A stretch of 64,000 nucleotides of DNA, taken from contig OW203768.1 in the NCBI GenBank assembly GCA_934045905.1, positions 27,557,060-27,621,059 of the forward strand. Reading direction: 5' to 3'. Position numbers and translations under genes: made by a program. Positions within the stretch are counted from its first letter, which is position 1. Each line of letters starts with the position of its first letter. Below are positions 45,064-56,485 of the stretch, piece after piece. Under the pieces are notes generated by a model. It was not told the origin of the DNA, did not search any database, and saw only the letters and a list, made by a program, of their open reading frames with translations. The stretch comes from Leuctra nigra. Taxonomy: Eukaryota; Arthropoda; Insecta; Plecoptera; Leuctridae.

Positions 45064-47549
45064 CTAGGAAAACGCTCAGTGTAACGCGTTGATGAGCGAG
45101 CACAGAACATGCAACATCCCCATAGTCACGATACACGACACGGCACAAGACGATTTTCTCTGCAATTTTTCAATCTCCATAATACTCTGGATGAATAACA
45201 GATCCATTGTGTCGTGAAGTCTTACCTACATACCTTCTCCACAAATCTCTTGTGACATCCCATACTAAACTCGTATAATTACAAAAATACTTGACTGATT
45301 GGGCTTGTAAAATTTAATATTAAGTTGGTCTTGATCACCATGTAAAATTTGAACTTAATATGAACATTTTGATTGTCGACCAATCAGAAATATTATTTAA
45401 ACTTAAACCAATTAGAGGATTTGGCCTTCGTACTGCATCCGATTTTATGCGCTAGCTCAAAAATGCTTTAATTTTACTGTACATTGTGGATAGCTTGGCT
45501 GCTCTACAGGCCTTGCCTTGGAGCAGAAGCTTAAAGAAGGAGGTCCGTGAAGTTAGCACCGCCCATTAACGCACTAATTATCTCATGTGTGGGATGAATA
45601 AGTGCACAATTAGTGCGCTCGATCGGCACTAATTTTATAATTAGTGCGTCATCCGTTTCCGAGAAAAACGCACTTTACTATGGGCGGTGCCAACTTCACG
45701 CAGCACCGACCATTGACGCACTAATTTTCAAACTCACACAGGCAATTAGTGCACAATTAGTGCGTTCGATCCCCCCCATTCCCATACATAGTGCGCACTT
45801 ACTTTTCGAGTTATTCGTGAATAACCGTGGGCGGTGCAGCACCGCCCATTGAAAATTTCAAAGTTTTCAGCACGCCATGTTTTAGTGCACAATTAGTGCG
45901 TTCGATTCCCCCCATTCCCATAATTAGTGCGCACTTACTTTTCGAGTTATTCGTGAAAAACCGTGGGCGGTGCAGCACCGCCCATTGAAAATTTAAGATT
46001 TTCAGCACGCTTTGTTTTAGTGCACAATTAGTGCGTTCGATCCCCCCCATTCCCATAATTAGTGCGCACTAACTTTTCGAGTTATTCGCGAATAACCGTG
46101 GGCGGTGCAGCACCGCCCATTAAAAATTTCAATGTTTTCAGTATGCCATGTTTTAGTGCACAATTAGTGCGTTCGATTCCCCCCATTCCCATAATTAGTG
46201 CGCACTTACTCTTCGAGATATTAGGAAAAAACTGTGGACGGTGCAGCACCGCCCATTGAAAATTTCATGGTTTTCAGAATGCCATGTTTTAGTGCACAAT
46301 TAGTGCGATCGATCCCCCCCATTCCCATAATAAGTGCGCACTTACTTTTCGAGTTTTTCGTGAATAACCGTGGGCGGTGCAGCACCGCCCATTGAAAATT
46401 TTAAGGTTTTCAGCATGCCATGTTTTAGTGCACAATTAGTGCGTTCGTTCCCCCCCCCCCCATTCCCATAATTAGTGCGCACTTACTTTTCGAGTTATTC
46501 GTGAATAACCGTGGGCGGTGCAGCACCGCCCATTGAAAATTTCAAGGTTTTCAGCATGCCATGTTTTAGTGCACAATTAGTGCGTTCGATCCCCCCCATT
46601 CCCATAATTAGTGCGGACTTACTTTTCGAGTTATTCGTGAAAAACCGTGAGCGGTGCAGCACTCGAAAAGTAAGCACTCGAACTCGAAAAGTAAGTGCGC
46701 ACTAATTATGGGAATAGGGGGGATTGAACGCACTAATTGTGCACTAAAACATGGCGTGCTGAAAACCTTGAAATTTTCAATGGGCGGTGCTGCACCGCCC
46801 ACGGTTATTCACGAAAAACTCGAAAAGTAAGTGCGCACTAATTATGGGAATGGGGGGGATCGAACGCACTAATTGTGCACTAAAACATGGCATTCTGAAA
46901 ATCATGAAATTTTCAATGGGCGGTGCTGCACCGCCCACGGTTTTTCCCGAATAACTCGAAGAGTAAGTGCGCACTTATTATGGGAATGGGGGGAATCGAA
47001 CGCACTAATTGTGCACTAAAACATGGCATGCTGAAAAAATTGAAAAATTCAATGGGCGGCGGTGCTGCACCGCCCACGGTTTTTCACGAATAACTCGAAA
47101 AGTAAGTGCGCACTAATTATGGGAATGGGGGGAATCGAACGCACTAATTGTGCACTAAAACATGGCGTGCTGAAAACCTTGAAATTTTTAATGGGCGGTG
47201 CTGCACCGCCCACGGTTATTCACGAATAGCTCGAAAAGTAAGTGCGCACTAATTATGGGAATGGGGGGATCGAACGCACTAATTGTGCACTAATTGCCTG
47301 TGTGGGTTTGAAAATTAGTGCGTCAATAGGCGGTGCTGCGTGAAGTTGGCACCGCCCATAGTAAAGTGCGTTTTTCTCGGAAACGGATGACGCACTAATT
47401 ATAAAATTAGTGCCGATCGAACGCACTAATTGTGCACTAATTCATCCCACACATGAGATAATTAGTGCGTTAATGGGCGGTGCTAACTTCACGGACCTTA
47501 AAGAAGGCAGGGATGACAATTTAGTATACATTCTTCAAGATTATGGAAT
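45064..47549 (-). mobile_element. Helitron-like copy 5, split by the foldback element and 5'-truncated
   Basis: The 3' CTAG end is at 45064. Interior sequence matches copy 7 (48782-49782) up to cttaaagaagg, is interrupted by the foldback at 45541-47498, resumes at 47499 (taaagaaggcagggatgac) and stops at 47549-47552, where the 3' end of copy 6 begins. Confidence 0.8.
45541..47498. mobile_element. Foldback transposable element with 9-bp target duplication
   Basis: 1958 bp, beginning AGGTCCGTGAAG and ending CTTCACGGACCT. Both arms are built of about 135-bp tandem units (about seven on the left, four to five in reverse on the right) that meet near 46670. Each unit junction is the perfect palindrome GGGCGGTGCAGCACCGCCC. 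It is flanked by the direct duplication TAAAGAAGG (45532-45540 and 47499-47507). The homologous site at about 49258-49266 carries one TAAAGAAGG and no insertion. Structure and 9-bp duplication match foldback elements, which are linked to Mutator-like transposases. No transposase is present. Confidence 0.92.
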
Positions 47550-47552
47550 AAA

Positions 47553-48438
47553 CTAGGAAAACGCTCTGTGTAACGCGTTGATGAGCGAGCACGGATATGC
47601 GCAACACATCGAACAGAAATTCTGTCTATTGAAAATGTCATTAAAAGCCAATAATTCTTAAATTTCGTCACAAACTGGTATGAAAATCTTCAAAACTCCA
47701 AAAATTATTGGTCCCAAAGCATATAAAGTTTTAAGTTGATCGATTGAACCTGAACCTTTATGATTGAATGGTTCCCTGTTAATTTTCAAAAATCACAGGA
47801 TCTTGTTCAAAAACTATACCTGGGACCACTCATGATATAAGTGTGTTTACACAATATCAGATCGATCTGTTGTTTATTAGCGTCATAATTATGCGTTTGA
47901 AAGTTTCTGTTCTAACTACTTTGGAATATTGGAACTGAGGCGTCAATGTTGCCGTGATCATAGCAACAAGCAAAATGTCCGTAAAATGTCAATAACTTTT
48001 AAATTTAAACACAGATTTGTCTGAAAATTGTCAAAAACACAGATAATGTTGGTCCCAATGACCATGCAAAGTTTTTAGTTGATCGGTCAAACGGTTCTAG
48101 TTTAAATTTCAAAAATCACAGTAAAGATGGTTTTAAATTTTAACCAATGGAAGGATTTGGCTGAAACTTAGTATGATTGGGTAAAATGTTAGTGGTAATG
48201 ACTTGTCAAAATTTCAAATTGATCAAACAAACCAATCGAAAGATATATATTGTTTAATTTGAACCAATCACGGGATCCCGTTCAAAAACTATCCCCGGGA
48301 CCGCATAGAGTACGTTAGTATGTGTACAAAATTTCAGATTGATTGCTTGAGCGGTTTGACCTGGGGTGTGACCACAAAAAAAAAACACAGAGAAAGTGCC
48401 ATAAGAGTACCGTGGTGACGCTCGCTACGCTCGCTCAA
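47553..48438 (-). mobile_element. Helitron-like element, copy 6 (886 bp, full length)
   Basis: The 5' TTGAGCGAGCGTAGCGAGCG is at 48438, preceded by A; the 3' CCTAG is at 47553, followed by T. The interior contains degenerate units each with a TTGATCGGTCAAACGG-like phrase. It is one of two clean full-length copies of the 0.9-kb subfamily. Confidence 0.82.
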
Positions 48439-48781
48439 TTAAGAGTAGACGTATCCAAAGAGTCAGTGACGCATTTATTCAATTTGATCACCTTCTTGAA
48501 TACAATTTAATAATTACAAATAAAACTATTTGATACCAATACACATACATACTACCACATTTTCATAATTTTTCCTTAAGAATATTGCATTTTACGTACG
48601 TTAATATGTTTTAAAAGTCGATTCCATGGGCGATGATTGAGATTTTAAGTTCAGGACAAATATTGTAAGAAGATTTTAGTACAGACCGATATTTTGCGAA
48701 ATCTACCCATCTTGGAAAGTATTAAAAATATCCTTGACGATAAAAGCTGGTAATAAGATTCATAATGGATATTCAAACTAA

Positions 48782-49782
48782 CTAGGAAAACGCTCAGTGT
48801 AACGCGTTGATGAGCGAGCACAGAACATGCAACATCCCCATAGTAACGATGCACGACACGGCACAAGACAATTTTCTCTGCAATTTTTCAATCTCCATAA
48901 TACTCTGGATGAATAACAGATCCATTGTGTCGTGAAGTCTTACCTACATACCTTCTCCAGAAATCTCTTGTAACATCCCATTCTAAACTCGTAAAATTAC
49001 AATTAATACTTGACTGATTGGGCTTACAATATGTAAAATTTAATATTAAGTTGGTCTTGATCACCATGCAAAATTTGAACTTAATGTGAACATTTTTATT
49101 GTCGACCAATCAGAAGACATTATTTAAACTTAAACCAATTAGAGGATTTGGCCTTCGTACTGCATCCGATTTTATGCGCTAGCTCAAAAATGCTTTCATT
49201 TTACTGTACATTGTGGATAGCTTGGTTGCTCTATAAGCCTTGCCTTGGAACAGAAGCTTAAAGAAGGCAGGGATGACAATTTAGTATACATTTTTCAAGA
49301 TTATGGAATAAAATGACCTTAAAATGACAAAACTTTTGAAAATAACGACAGATTAGACTGGAAATTGGCAAACATATCTAAAATGTTGGTACCAATGACC
49401 ACGCGAAGTTTCAAGTTGATCGGTCAATCTGTTCTAGTTTAAATAACAAAAATCACCGTAAAAATGGTTTCAAATTTGAACCAATGAGAGGATTTGGCTG
49501 AAATTTATTATGATTGGGTAAATTGTTGGTTGAAATGACTTTGCTAAATTTCAAATTGATCGGAACAACCAATCGAAAGATAATTTTTTTAAAATTTGAA
49601 CCAATCACAGGAGCCCGTTCAAAAACGATCCCAGGGACCTCATAGATTACGTTAGTATGTGTACAAAATTTCAGATCGATTGCTTGAGCGGTTTGACCTG
49701 GGCTGTGACCACACAAAAAAAAAATCACACACAGAGAAAGTGCCATAAGAGTACCGTGGTGACGCTCGCTACGCTCGCTCAA
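48782..49782 (-). mobile_element. Helitron-like element, copy 7 (1.0 kb, full length)
   Basis: The 5' end is at 49782 (TTGAGCG, preceded by A) and the 3' CCTAG at 48782 (followed by T). The 3' half is a different subfamily (CACGACACGGCACAAGACAA block) shared with copy 5. It contains the uninterrupted TAAAGAAGG site that dates the foldback insertion. Confidence 0.82.
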
Positions 49783-49838
49783 TTAACCGTTCAATATAGA
49801 AAGCTTAAACTTGGCATGACCCCTAACCTCCTCATCCA

Positions 49839-49963
49839 GGCAGTTATTCTATAACATTTACAATCCGGATTCGGCCTGAATTTTATTCACTGCTACATGG
49901 ATTAACATTGCAGCAAATCGTATTCGGGCCACATCTGGAATTTAAAGTTATAGAATAACTGCC
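49839..49963. mobile_element. 125-bp palindromic MITE-like element
   Basis: Terminal arms GGCAGTTATTCTATAAC and GTTATAGAATAACTGCC in inverse orientation lie between Helitron-like copy 7 and the Jockey-like LINE. No target duplication is clear. Confidence 0.55.
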
Positions 49964-49976
49964 CAGATCCGATTTT

Positions 49977-51793
49977 ATGGTATTCGGAGATAATGGTTGT
50001 CAGTGGCTGTGGCAAAGGGCTTACGTTTTTCACTTCAATACTATCTCTGAATCAATAATCAATAACAACATTGATACCACTGAGGAATGTCGTAGTAAAT
50101 TGGAAAATAGGAGTGTGAGTGCCAACGACAACATTGAGCTTAATGAAACGTCACCTAGCGAGATAGTTAGTACTATACGTAAAATGAAATTAAAAAAAAG
50201 TTCCGGCTGGGATGAAGTGCCAATTTCTATTCTGAAATATAGCAGTAATCTAATAATAGCTTATCCATTAGCGGACATTTGTAATGCTTCCTTTAAAGAG
50301 GGTGTTTTCCCAAGTAAACTTAAGTTATCAGTGATCAAACCATTATATAAAAAAGGTTGTAAAAACAGTATGGCTAACTATCGACCACTAGCATTATTGC
50401 CAACATTCTCAAAAATATTTGAGAAACTATTTTTGAAAAGGATAATGAAGTTTATTAATAACTCCTCTCTATTATGTGATAATCAACATGGCTTCCGGGA
50501 AAACTACTCCACTACCACTGCTACTTACGATTTACTCCACGGTGTTAACTCAGGTTTGGATAATAAAGAGTTCACCGCCACTGTCATGTGTGACTTGTCA
50601 AAAGCATTTGACACGATTGACAGCAAATTGTTGCTTATGAAACTGGAATATTACGGTGTAAGTGGCGTGGCACTGGAATGGATCAGATCATACCTCTCAT
50701 AAAGGGAGCAAAAGGTTATAATAATTAATGACAAAAGGTCTGCAACTAGCTCTAAGTGGACAAAATCGCTGAATGGACTTCCTCAAGGGGCAATCTTATC
50801 TCCCATCTTATTTTCCATATTTGTAAATGACTTGCCAAATAATGTACCTGACAAAGTTAAAGTAGTACAATATGCTGACGATACTAGCCTGGTCATTAAA
50901 GGTAGAACTGACGAGGAGCTCAGAAATAATATACAATGTGTAATAGTGGCATTAGATTCTTGGTTTGTTGCGAATAAGCTCAAGTTAAATTGTGAAAAAA
51001 CATGTATTATCCGCTACAAAGCTAAAGGTTATGTAAATGAGCTGCCCATTTTGTTTCAAAATGTGCCACTGTCATTTAATGACAATGCAAAGTTTTTAGG
51101 TTTAACAGTAGACCACCGACTCAAATGGGGAGCTCATATTAATAATATTTGTAAAAAACTCAGCTCTGAATATTTTATGATCAAGACATTGCTAAAACAT
51201 TGTAATTATAATACGGCTATACTAGTTTACTTTGCACATGTCCAGAGCCAACTTCAATATGGTCTAAGGTTTTGGGGCGCTGCTGTCTCTGCAAAGAAAG
51301 TTTTTATTAAACAAAAACGAATAATAAGAGTTTTAACGGACTCTAAGAACAGGGAATCTTGCAGAGACCTATTTGCAAAGCTCAACGTTTTAACTCTTAC
51401 TGGACTATATATATTAGATATTTTAATGTTTGTGTATGACAACTATTCTTCTTTTACGCTGAATGGCAATGTACATAATATTAATACCAGACAAAGGGAT
51501 CAATACCACCGGCAACCTCTCAATCCCCGCATCACAGATATGGGAATTAAAATTGTCAATCACCTTCCTCATAGACTTAAACCCAATGAAAAGTTTAAGC
51601 GTGAATGTTACAAAAACAATGTAAAACAGGTTTTGATCAAATACTCATTTTACAATATGAATGAATTCTTTAACTGCTCTTTTGATTAAATTTTAACTAA
51701 ATGTTTTTTTTTAATATGTTAGTGACAGCTTACAAACTATTCTTGTACAAGTATGTATCCAAGTGAAAAATAGTGAAATGTAAGGCCTACAAA

Positions 51794-51824
<31 letters not shown>

Positions 51825-51842
51825 ATACATAAATAAATAAGA
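49977..51842 (+). pseudogene. Jockey-like LINE reverse transcriptase, 5'-truncated, one in-frame stop
   Basis: Two segments in the same frame (to 50702 and from 50703 to 51689) form one reverse transcriptase interrupted only by TAA at 50700-50702, after SYLS, where family members have a sense codon in SYLSNR. Motifs in order: NYRPLALLPTFSKIFE, QHGFRENYST, CDLSKAFDTI, LPQGAILSPILF and the catalytic YADD at 50871-50882, then a C-terminal region ending in CSFD. The endonuclease domain that precedes the reverse transcriptase is missing, so the copy is 5'-truncated. The 3' end is a (AAAT)n tail at about 51790-51842. It is a dead copy, but the single stop suggests a fairly young insertion. Confidence 0.88.
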
Positions 51843-51860
51843 TACTACACAAATAGATCA

Positions 51861-53039
51861 CTAGGAATGTTCTCAGTGAAACGCTTTGGTGAGCGAGCAC
51901 CGAGACGAGCAACATCTTTAATCAAACACGATTCACTCAATCAAAAACTAAGACTATATAATATTTCTGTTTTTCTTTGAAACTTTCCAATTTTCATATA
52001 CACTGGAATAAATCAACAATGTGCCGTAAATTTGATACTATTCAATAAATCCCTTTTGACATCGATTAAAATTTAAAAAAATTTCATTAAGTATGTAAAT
52101 GGGTAATTCTAAGCAAATAGGTCAATTCATGTCACCGTTTCATATCTCCTGAACTATAAGTCCGATTTAGTATATTTTTTGTTTGTTTTGGTAAGTACAC
52201 ATCCTGCCCCCTTACAATGTATTCATAACTTTTACTTATCCAATATGTTTAAAAATGATATTGATAATAATTGAAAACACTAAATTTTGTCATTATCCTG
52301 GCAGACTACCCTCGTTGTCATTCTCCTGCACTATGTTAATAACACAATTATTTTTTGTAAAGTTTAATCCATTAATACTATCCATATCATGTCACTGTAA
52401 AGTAACTTGTTTGGAAAAATCTTTTGCTTTCACTTGGTGTGTAAACCAAACAAATCTTACTTTTTGTCATTCTCCAGGTATCACTTTTCGTCATTTTACG
52501 TCATTCACCTGGCCTAAATTTTGCCATTTACTTGAATAGCTTGAAATTTTGTAAACTTTGCAAGTATAGGCTCATGTCCTGTATAGAGTACAGACAGGTA
52601 CAGTTTTTGCTTGTTTAAAATTATGTCCTGGCTATCAAGTACCATTCAGAATGTCTAAAAGTACATGTACATTTTAATTTTGATTTTTAAATTGATATTG
52701 AGTATTTGTTGTCATTTGTGTTCAAATATATTTGTTTGCTGAGAATCACCCAAATACTTTACTATTGAGCTGAGAATTTCTAATAGATACTGTTGGCCCT
52801 GATCACCATTCAAAATTTGTAATTAAATGAATAATTTAGATTTTTGACTATTAAGAAGATTATGAAGATTGTTTTTAAATTCATTTCGAAGGTTTATAAA
52901 ATCGATCTGCACCCACTTGACGTGGTATATGCAAAGGTGTAACCTGTATTTCGGCAACAACCTAAAAAATGAATAATGAAAACAAAAAAGAGGTCCGTGC
53001 CAAATGAGTCAAATGAAGTCGCTCGCTTCGCACGCTTAA
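51861..53039 (-). mobile_element. Helitron-like element, copy 8, diverged subfamily (1.18 kb)
   Basis: The 3' CCTAG end is at 51861, followed by T on the minus strand. The 5' end decays to TTAAGCGTGCGAAGCGAGCG at 53039. The GGCACGGACCTCTTTTTT block is retained. The interior is largely different from the other copies. Confidence 0.65.
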
Positions 53040-53156
53040 GAGGCAAACGGAAGCGAACGGAATCGCACGGTTTCTTCATAGCTTTTTTTTTGAAATTTTG
53101 TCTTCCCACCTAATAATTTTAAAAAATCAGATAGAAACGACCCATTACAGCCTAAT

Positions 53157-53356
53157 NNNNNNNNNNNNNNNNNNNNNNNNNNNNNNNNNNNNNNNNNNNN
53201 NNNNNNNNNNNNNNNNNNNNNNNNNNNNNNNNNNNNNNNNNNNNNNNNNNNNNNNNNNNNNNNNNNNNNNNNNNNNNNNNNNNNNNNNNNNNNNNNNNNN
53301 NNNNNNNNNNNNNNNNNNNNNNNNNNNNNNNNNNNNNNNNNNNNNNNNNNNNNNNN
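53157..53356. other. Assembly gap of 200 N
   Basis: Exactly 200 N bases, probably a fixed-size placeholder. Any open frame crossing it is meaningless. Confidence 0.99.
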
Positions 53357-53624
53357 ATCCTCCTAGAAATTTTGTCACTGAAGAGGAGAACACCCTCACT
53401 CAACTTTCCCAATGTCTCATTTACTTTAATTTCTCGCTATAAACGCTATAAGTATTGTATTAAAACTCTATATTTGAAACGAGCTTGAAATAATTTGGTT
53501 ATTGATTGTCTGTGTGCATAGATTTAAATATGAAAAGTAAATTGTGCTCTAAGATTAACACATTGTTTGCAAGCCTACTTTCAATCTTTCATTTGAATTT
53601 AAACCAATGATAAGTTCCTCTATT

Positions 53625-54085
53625 AGATTAGATTAGATTATTGTGGTTTAACGGCGCGTCAACGACGAGGTTATATTGCGCATATTAATTTTTGCATTTT
53701 TGCATTTAACTTTGTTGGTATAAGTGGTGGACATGGGGAGGGGTCGATCTAACGGGCCCGATCCGGGGGAGTCCAATACTGGTGGGAAGGCCAGGCCGGA
53801 ATGGGGACGGACCGGGGGGTGTGAGGATTCGGGCCGGCGGAACCCGATTTCAGGGGGATCACCATCTCGATGGGGAAAGCCGGCCCGAGGGGAGGGGAGA
53901 GGACCGCAAATTCAAGGGAGGACATGGTTAGGCCGACCCTGGCTGCTCTTTGTCTGGACCTCAGCACTGACCTTTCCGGCATGGGTAACCCTTACACATG
54001 AGCATATGCTCGCCGGCGTAGCTGCAATGGATCATTGGCCAACGCAAACCCCACCACCGCGCTAAGGTGGCAGCCATCGGTGGGG
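53625..54085 (-). mobile_element. GC-rich SINE-like retroposon, copy 1, with 12-bp target duplication
   Basis: 461 bp, far more GC-rich than its surroundings. The duplication AGTTCCTCTATT lies at 53613-53624 and 54086-54097. On the minus strand it starts CCCCACCGATGGCTGCCACC and ends in an (AATCT)n tail. It shares both ends with 59083-59522. No tRNA-type A and B boxes were found. The 113-codon plus frame across it is antisense and not a gene. Confidence 0.85.
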
Positions 54086-54302
54086 AGTTCCTCTATTGTA
54101 ATACTTTGAATTCCCAACAAACATTTCAAAATATCTACAACTTTATGCCAAATTTAACCTACAATTCTGCATTGAAAACACATATAATAGTGTACCATCG
54201 GGGAACATCCAGGAACATCTGTCTGTGTCTCTGATTTTTGCTAAAAAAAAGTAATATTACTAAGGCAGCTTATATTGGAACACAGCCGCTGCAATGTGAA
54301 CT

Positions 54303-54374
54303 GCCTCGGTAGCTCAGTTAGTAGAGCATCTAACTGGATATCGGAAGGTCGTGGGTTCGAGTCCCACTTGAGGA
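54303..54374 (+). mobile_element. tRNA-like sequence (tRNA pseudogene or SINE head)
   Basis: It has an A box TAGCTCAGTTAG (54310-54321), a perfect B box GGTTCGAGTCC (54354-54364), a complete T arm (GTGGG/CCCAC) and a D arm (GCTC/GAGC). The acceptor stem has two G-U pairs and an end mismatch, and the anticodon stem has a mismatch. The anticodon position reads GGA (Ser), but the short variable loop is not that of a serine tRNA, so a working tRNA is unlikely. The 8-mers AATGTGAA and TTCACATT flank it as an inverted pair. Confidence 0.6.
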
Positions 54375-55013
54375 AAATCTTTTCACATTACAGTTGGCAT
54401 TTATTTACATCGATCTATCTGAGGTTAATAGCAAAACTCATATTTCACATATCGTGCTGTATTGCCAGCTGTACACATCTTGTTAAATTACCTTAATTTT
54501 AATACACATTATAATAGTATTTGGTAAAAATTCAAAATCGCCATATAAGAAGATAGGGCTATCCCACAATAATTATGTGAAATGTCTTAGAAATTAGTTC
54601 CGCTTGCAAACTTTATTTCGCGTTTATGATGCACAAGGAAACTGCCTGTCAAATATGTATATTCGTTTAGATATCTATCGAAGACCTCTATCCAGGCAAC
54701 ATGGAAGCCACATGCAACACACAGTGAAAAAACAGTTAGAATGAGTCTTCTTCTATTAGAAAAATAAAATGCAATTTATAATAATTAAAAATACCGTTTA
54801 TTTATATAAAAAAAACGGAGAACTAAAGAGAATTAAACTGAAGTAATGGTCCAAGTCAACTTGAAAAATACCTCATTTATTAAATAGAAATACACCTGAA
54901 TTTTTTTAGGGAATGGTCCGTTATTGAAAATAATTATTTAAAAAGGCATTGTCTCATATAGAACAAAACGTCCATGTCAAAACTACAATTTACGGTTCCT
55001 CTTAAGAAGGCTT
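54375..55013. other. AT-rich intergenic DNA
   Basis: No gene or recognised repeat seen between the tRNA-like sequence and the 367-bp palindrome. Confidence 0.4.
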
Positions 55014-55380
55014 GGTAGTGAGCGTGGCCTTGACGAGTTTTTTAATCGATTTTATCAATATCTTTTTCCAGTGTAATTGTTAACAAAATAGGGCTATGGA
55101 CGTGAATGCAGAACAGTTCAATGAAAATAATTTCATAGTTTGGAATAACTTATTAGTTTTATTTTGTCCAACAGGTGTTTAGAACCCGAAAATTTAGTAA
55201 TTTTCGGGTTCTAAACACCTGTTGGACAAACTAAAACCAATAGCTTATTCCAAACTATGAAATTATTTTCATTGAACTGTTCTGAATTCACGTCCATAGC
55301 CCTATTTTGTTAACAATTACACTGGAAGAAGATATTGATAAAAATCGATTAAAAAACTCTTCAAGGTCAAACTCACTACC
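55014..55380. mobile_element. 367-bp near-perfect palindrome (MITE)
   Basis: The ends are GGTAGTGAG and CTCACTACC. The two halves match with few differences (for example the shared AATAGGGCTATGGACGTGAA block) and meet near 55197 at AAATTTAGTAATTTT, leaving almost no loop. No flanking duplication is evident. A read-through transcript would form a hairpin of about 180 bp. Confidence 0.8.
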
Positions 55381-56485
55381 CAGCCGATTGTTTTAGAAAC
55401 AGTGTTCATGTTGTGCTACCGCCCCAACTGAGCGACTTCTGGAAACGTCAATGTTGTTGTATCTCACTACACCCAATGATTTGTTTTGAGAATATACGTG
55501 TATTTTCCTATGTTTATTGTGATTTACTTAGCTAGTTATTGACGAGGTATTATTTTGAACGCATGGTTAAAACAAATATTACAAATGTTGATTTGATTCT
55601 TTTTTGAAATCCTCACTTTCGATTTTTTCATTGTAATATTTCTCTTTTGCTGAACAGAGGCGCTTGGCTGCTGTTTATGATACATGATGGGTATTTTGAA
55701 TTGTTTTGTGGCTAATTAAGTTTCAACACAAGATTTAAATGTTAAATATGAGCTGATTTCCTCTCCGATATGACTCATCTCTAGCCCAATTAGACGGACT
55801 TTATGGCTCAATATAATGATGATAATAACAGACATTGTAAAACACAACACAATGCCAGCTCATATCCAGTGATTTCAAGGCGTTGAATGTATTATCAGAC
55901 CACTTGCTTGGTATTCAGGGTGAGGTTTCATGTTTAGTGATCGTCGAACAGTCTAGTCCGTGTGTGTTCTCAGTCGAGTCATCTCTCTCAAGCAATGTTT
56001 ACTCAGTCGGTGTGCGCAGTCTGACTGTAATTATATTACTGGAGTTATTATTAGCTGCTGTTTGTATGTAAGTAATACAATTTTCATTGTTTAACATTAC
56101 TTTTTTATTGTATAATTGTTATTGTATATCTTTTAGTGAATAAAAACTCGTTTAAAAAAAGAAATTTAAAAAAAAATTGTGTTTCCTTGAATACATTATA
56201 TAAGTAAGGAGCTTTTCCAATCAAATGAAGTAAAATTAGTTCAAACATTAAGACCTCTTTAAAATGTAATCATATTTGGTAAAGTTGCCATCAATCACAA
56301 AAAAGTAATGCATACTTTTGGGGTAATTTTACCAATTGTAATTCGTATTTTCGATGAAACCCTAATTTTCAAATACTACTCTATCGCAATAGCTGATCTT
56401 TTCGATGAACATTCAATAAATATAAATAATTCGTATGATAGTTTTCAAAAATAATATGATATTTGTTTCAAATCCGGGGTTATCA
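55381..56485. other. Intergenic DNA, possible 5' non-coding exon
   Basis: Mostly AT-rich. A more complex block at about 55860-56070 has two TCAGTCG initiator-like motifs (near 55968 and 56003) and ends in a strong donor-like ATGTAAGTAAT at about 56068. It might be a first non-coding exon for the ABC transporter at 58181, but nothing beyond these motifs supports that. Confidence 0.25.

Noticed and set aside
45613..46974. Several 60-81-codon frames on both strands with shared GIERTNCALK/AQLVRSIPPIP peptides
   Set aside because: Repeated readings of the 135-bp foldback unit in opposite arms.
53098..53442. Frames spanning the N gap
   Set aside because: They contain 200 unknown bases.
53724..54065. 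113-codon Gly/Arg/Pro-rich frame
   Set aside because: Antisense reading of the GC-rich SINE-like retroposon; only the first about 35 residues match the second copy, after which the frames diverge.
54303..54374. Functional tRNA-Ser(GGA)
   Set aside because: The variable loop is short, the anticodon stem has a mismatch and the acceptor end does not pair; kept only as tRNA-like.
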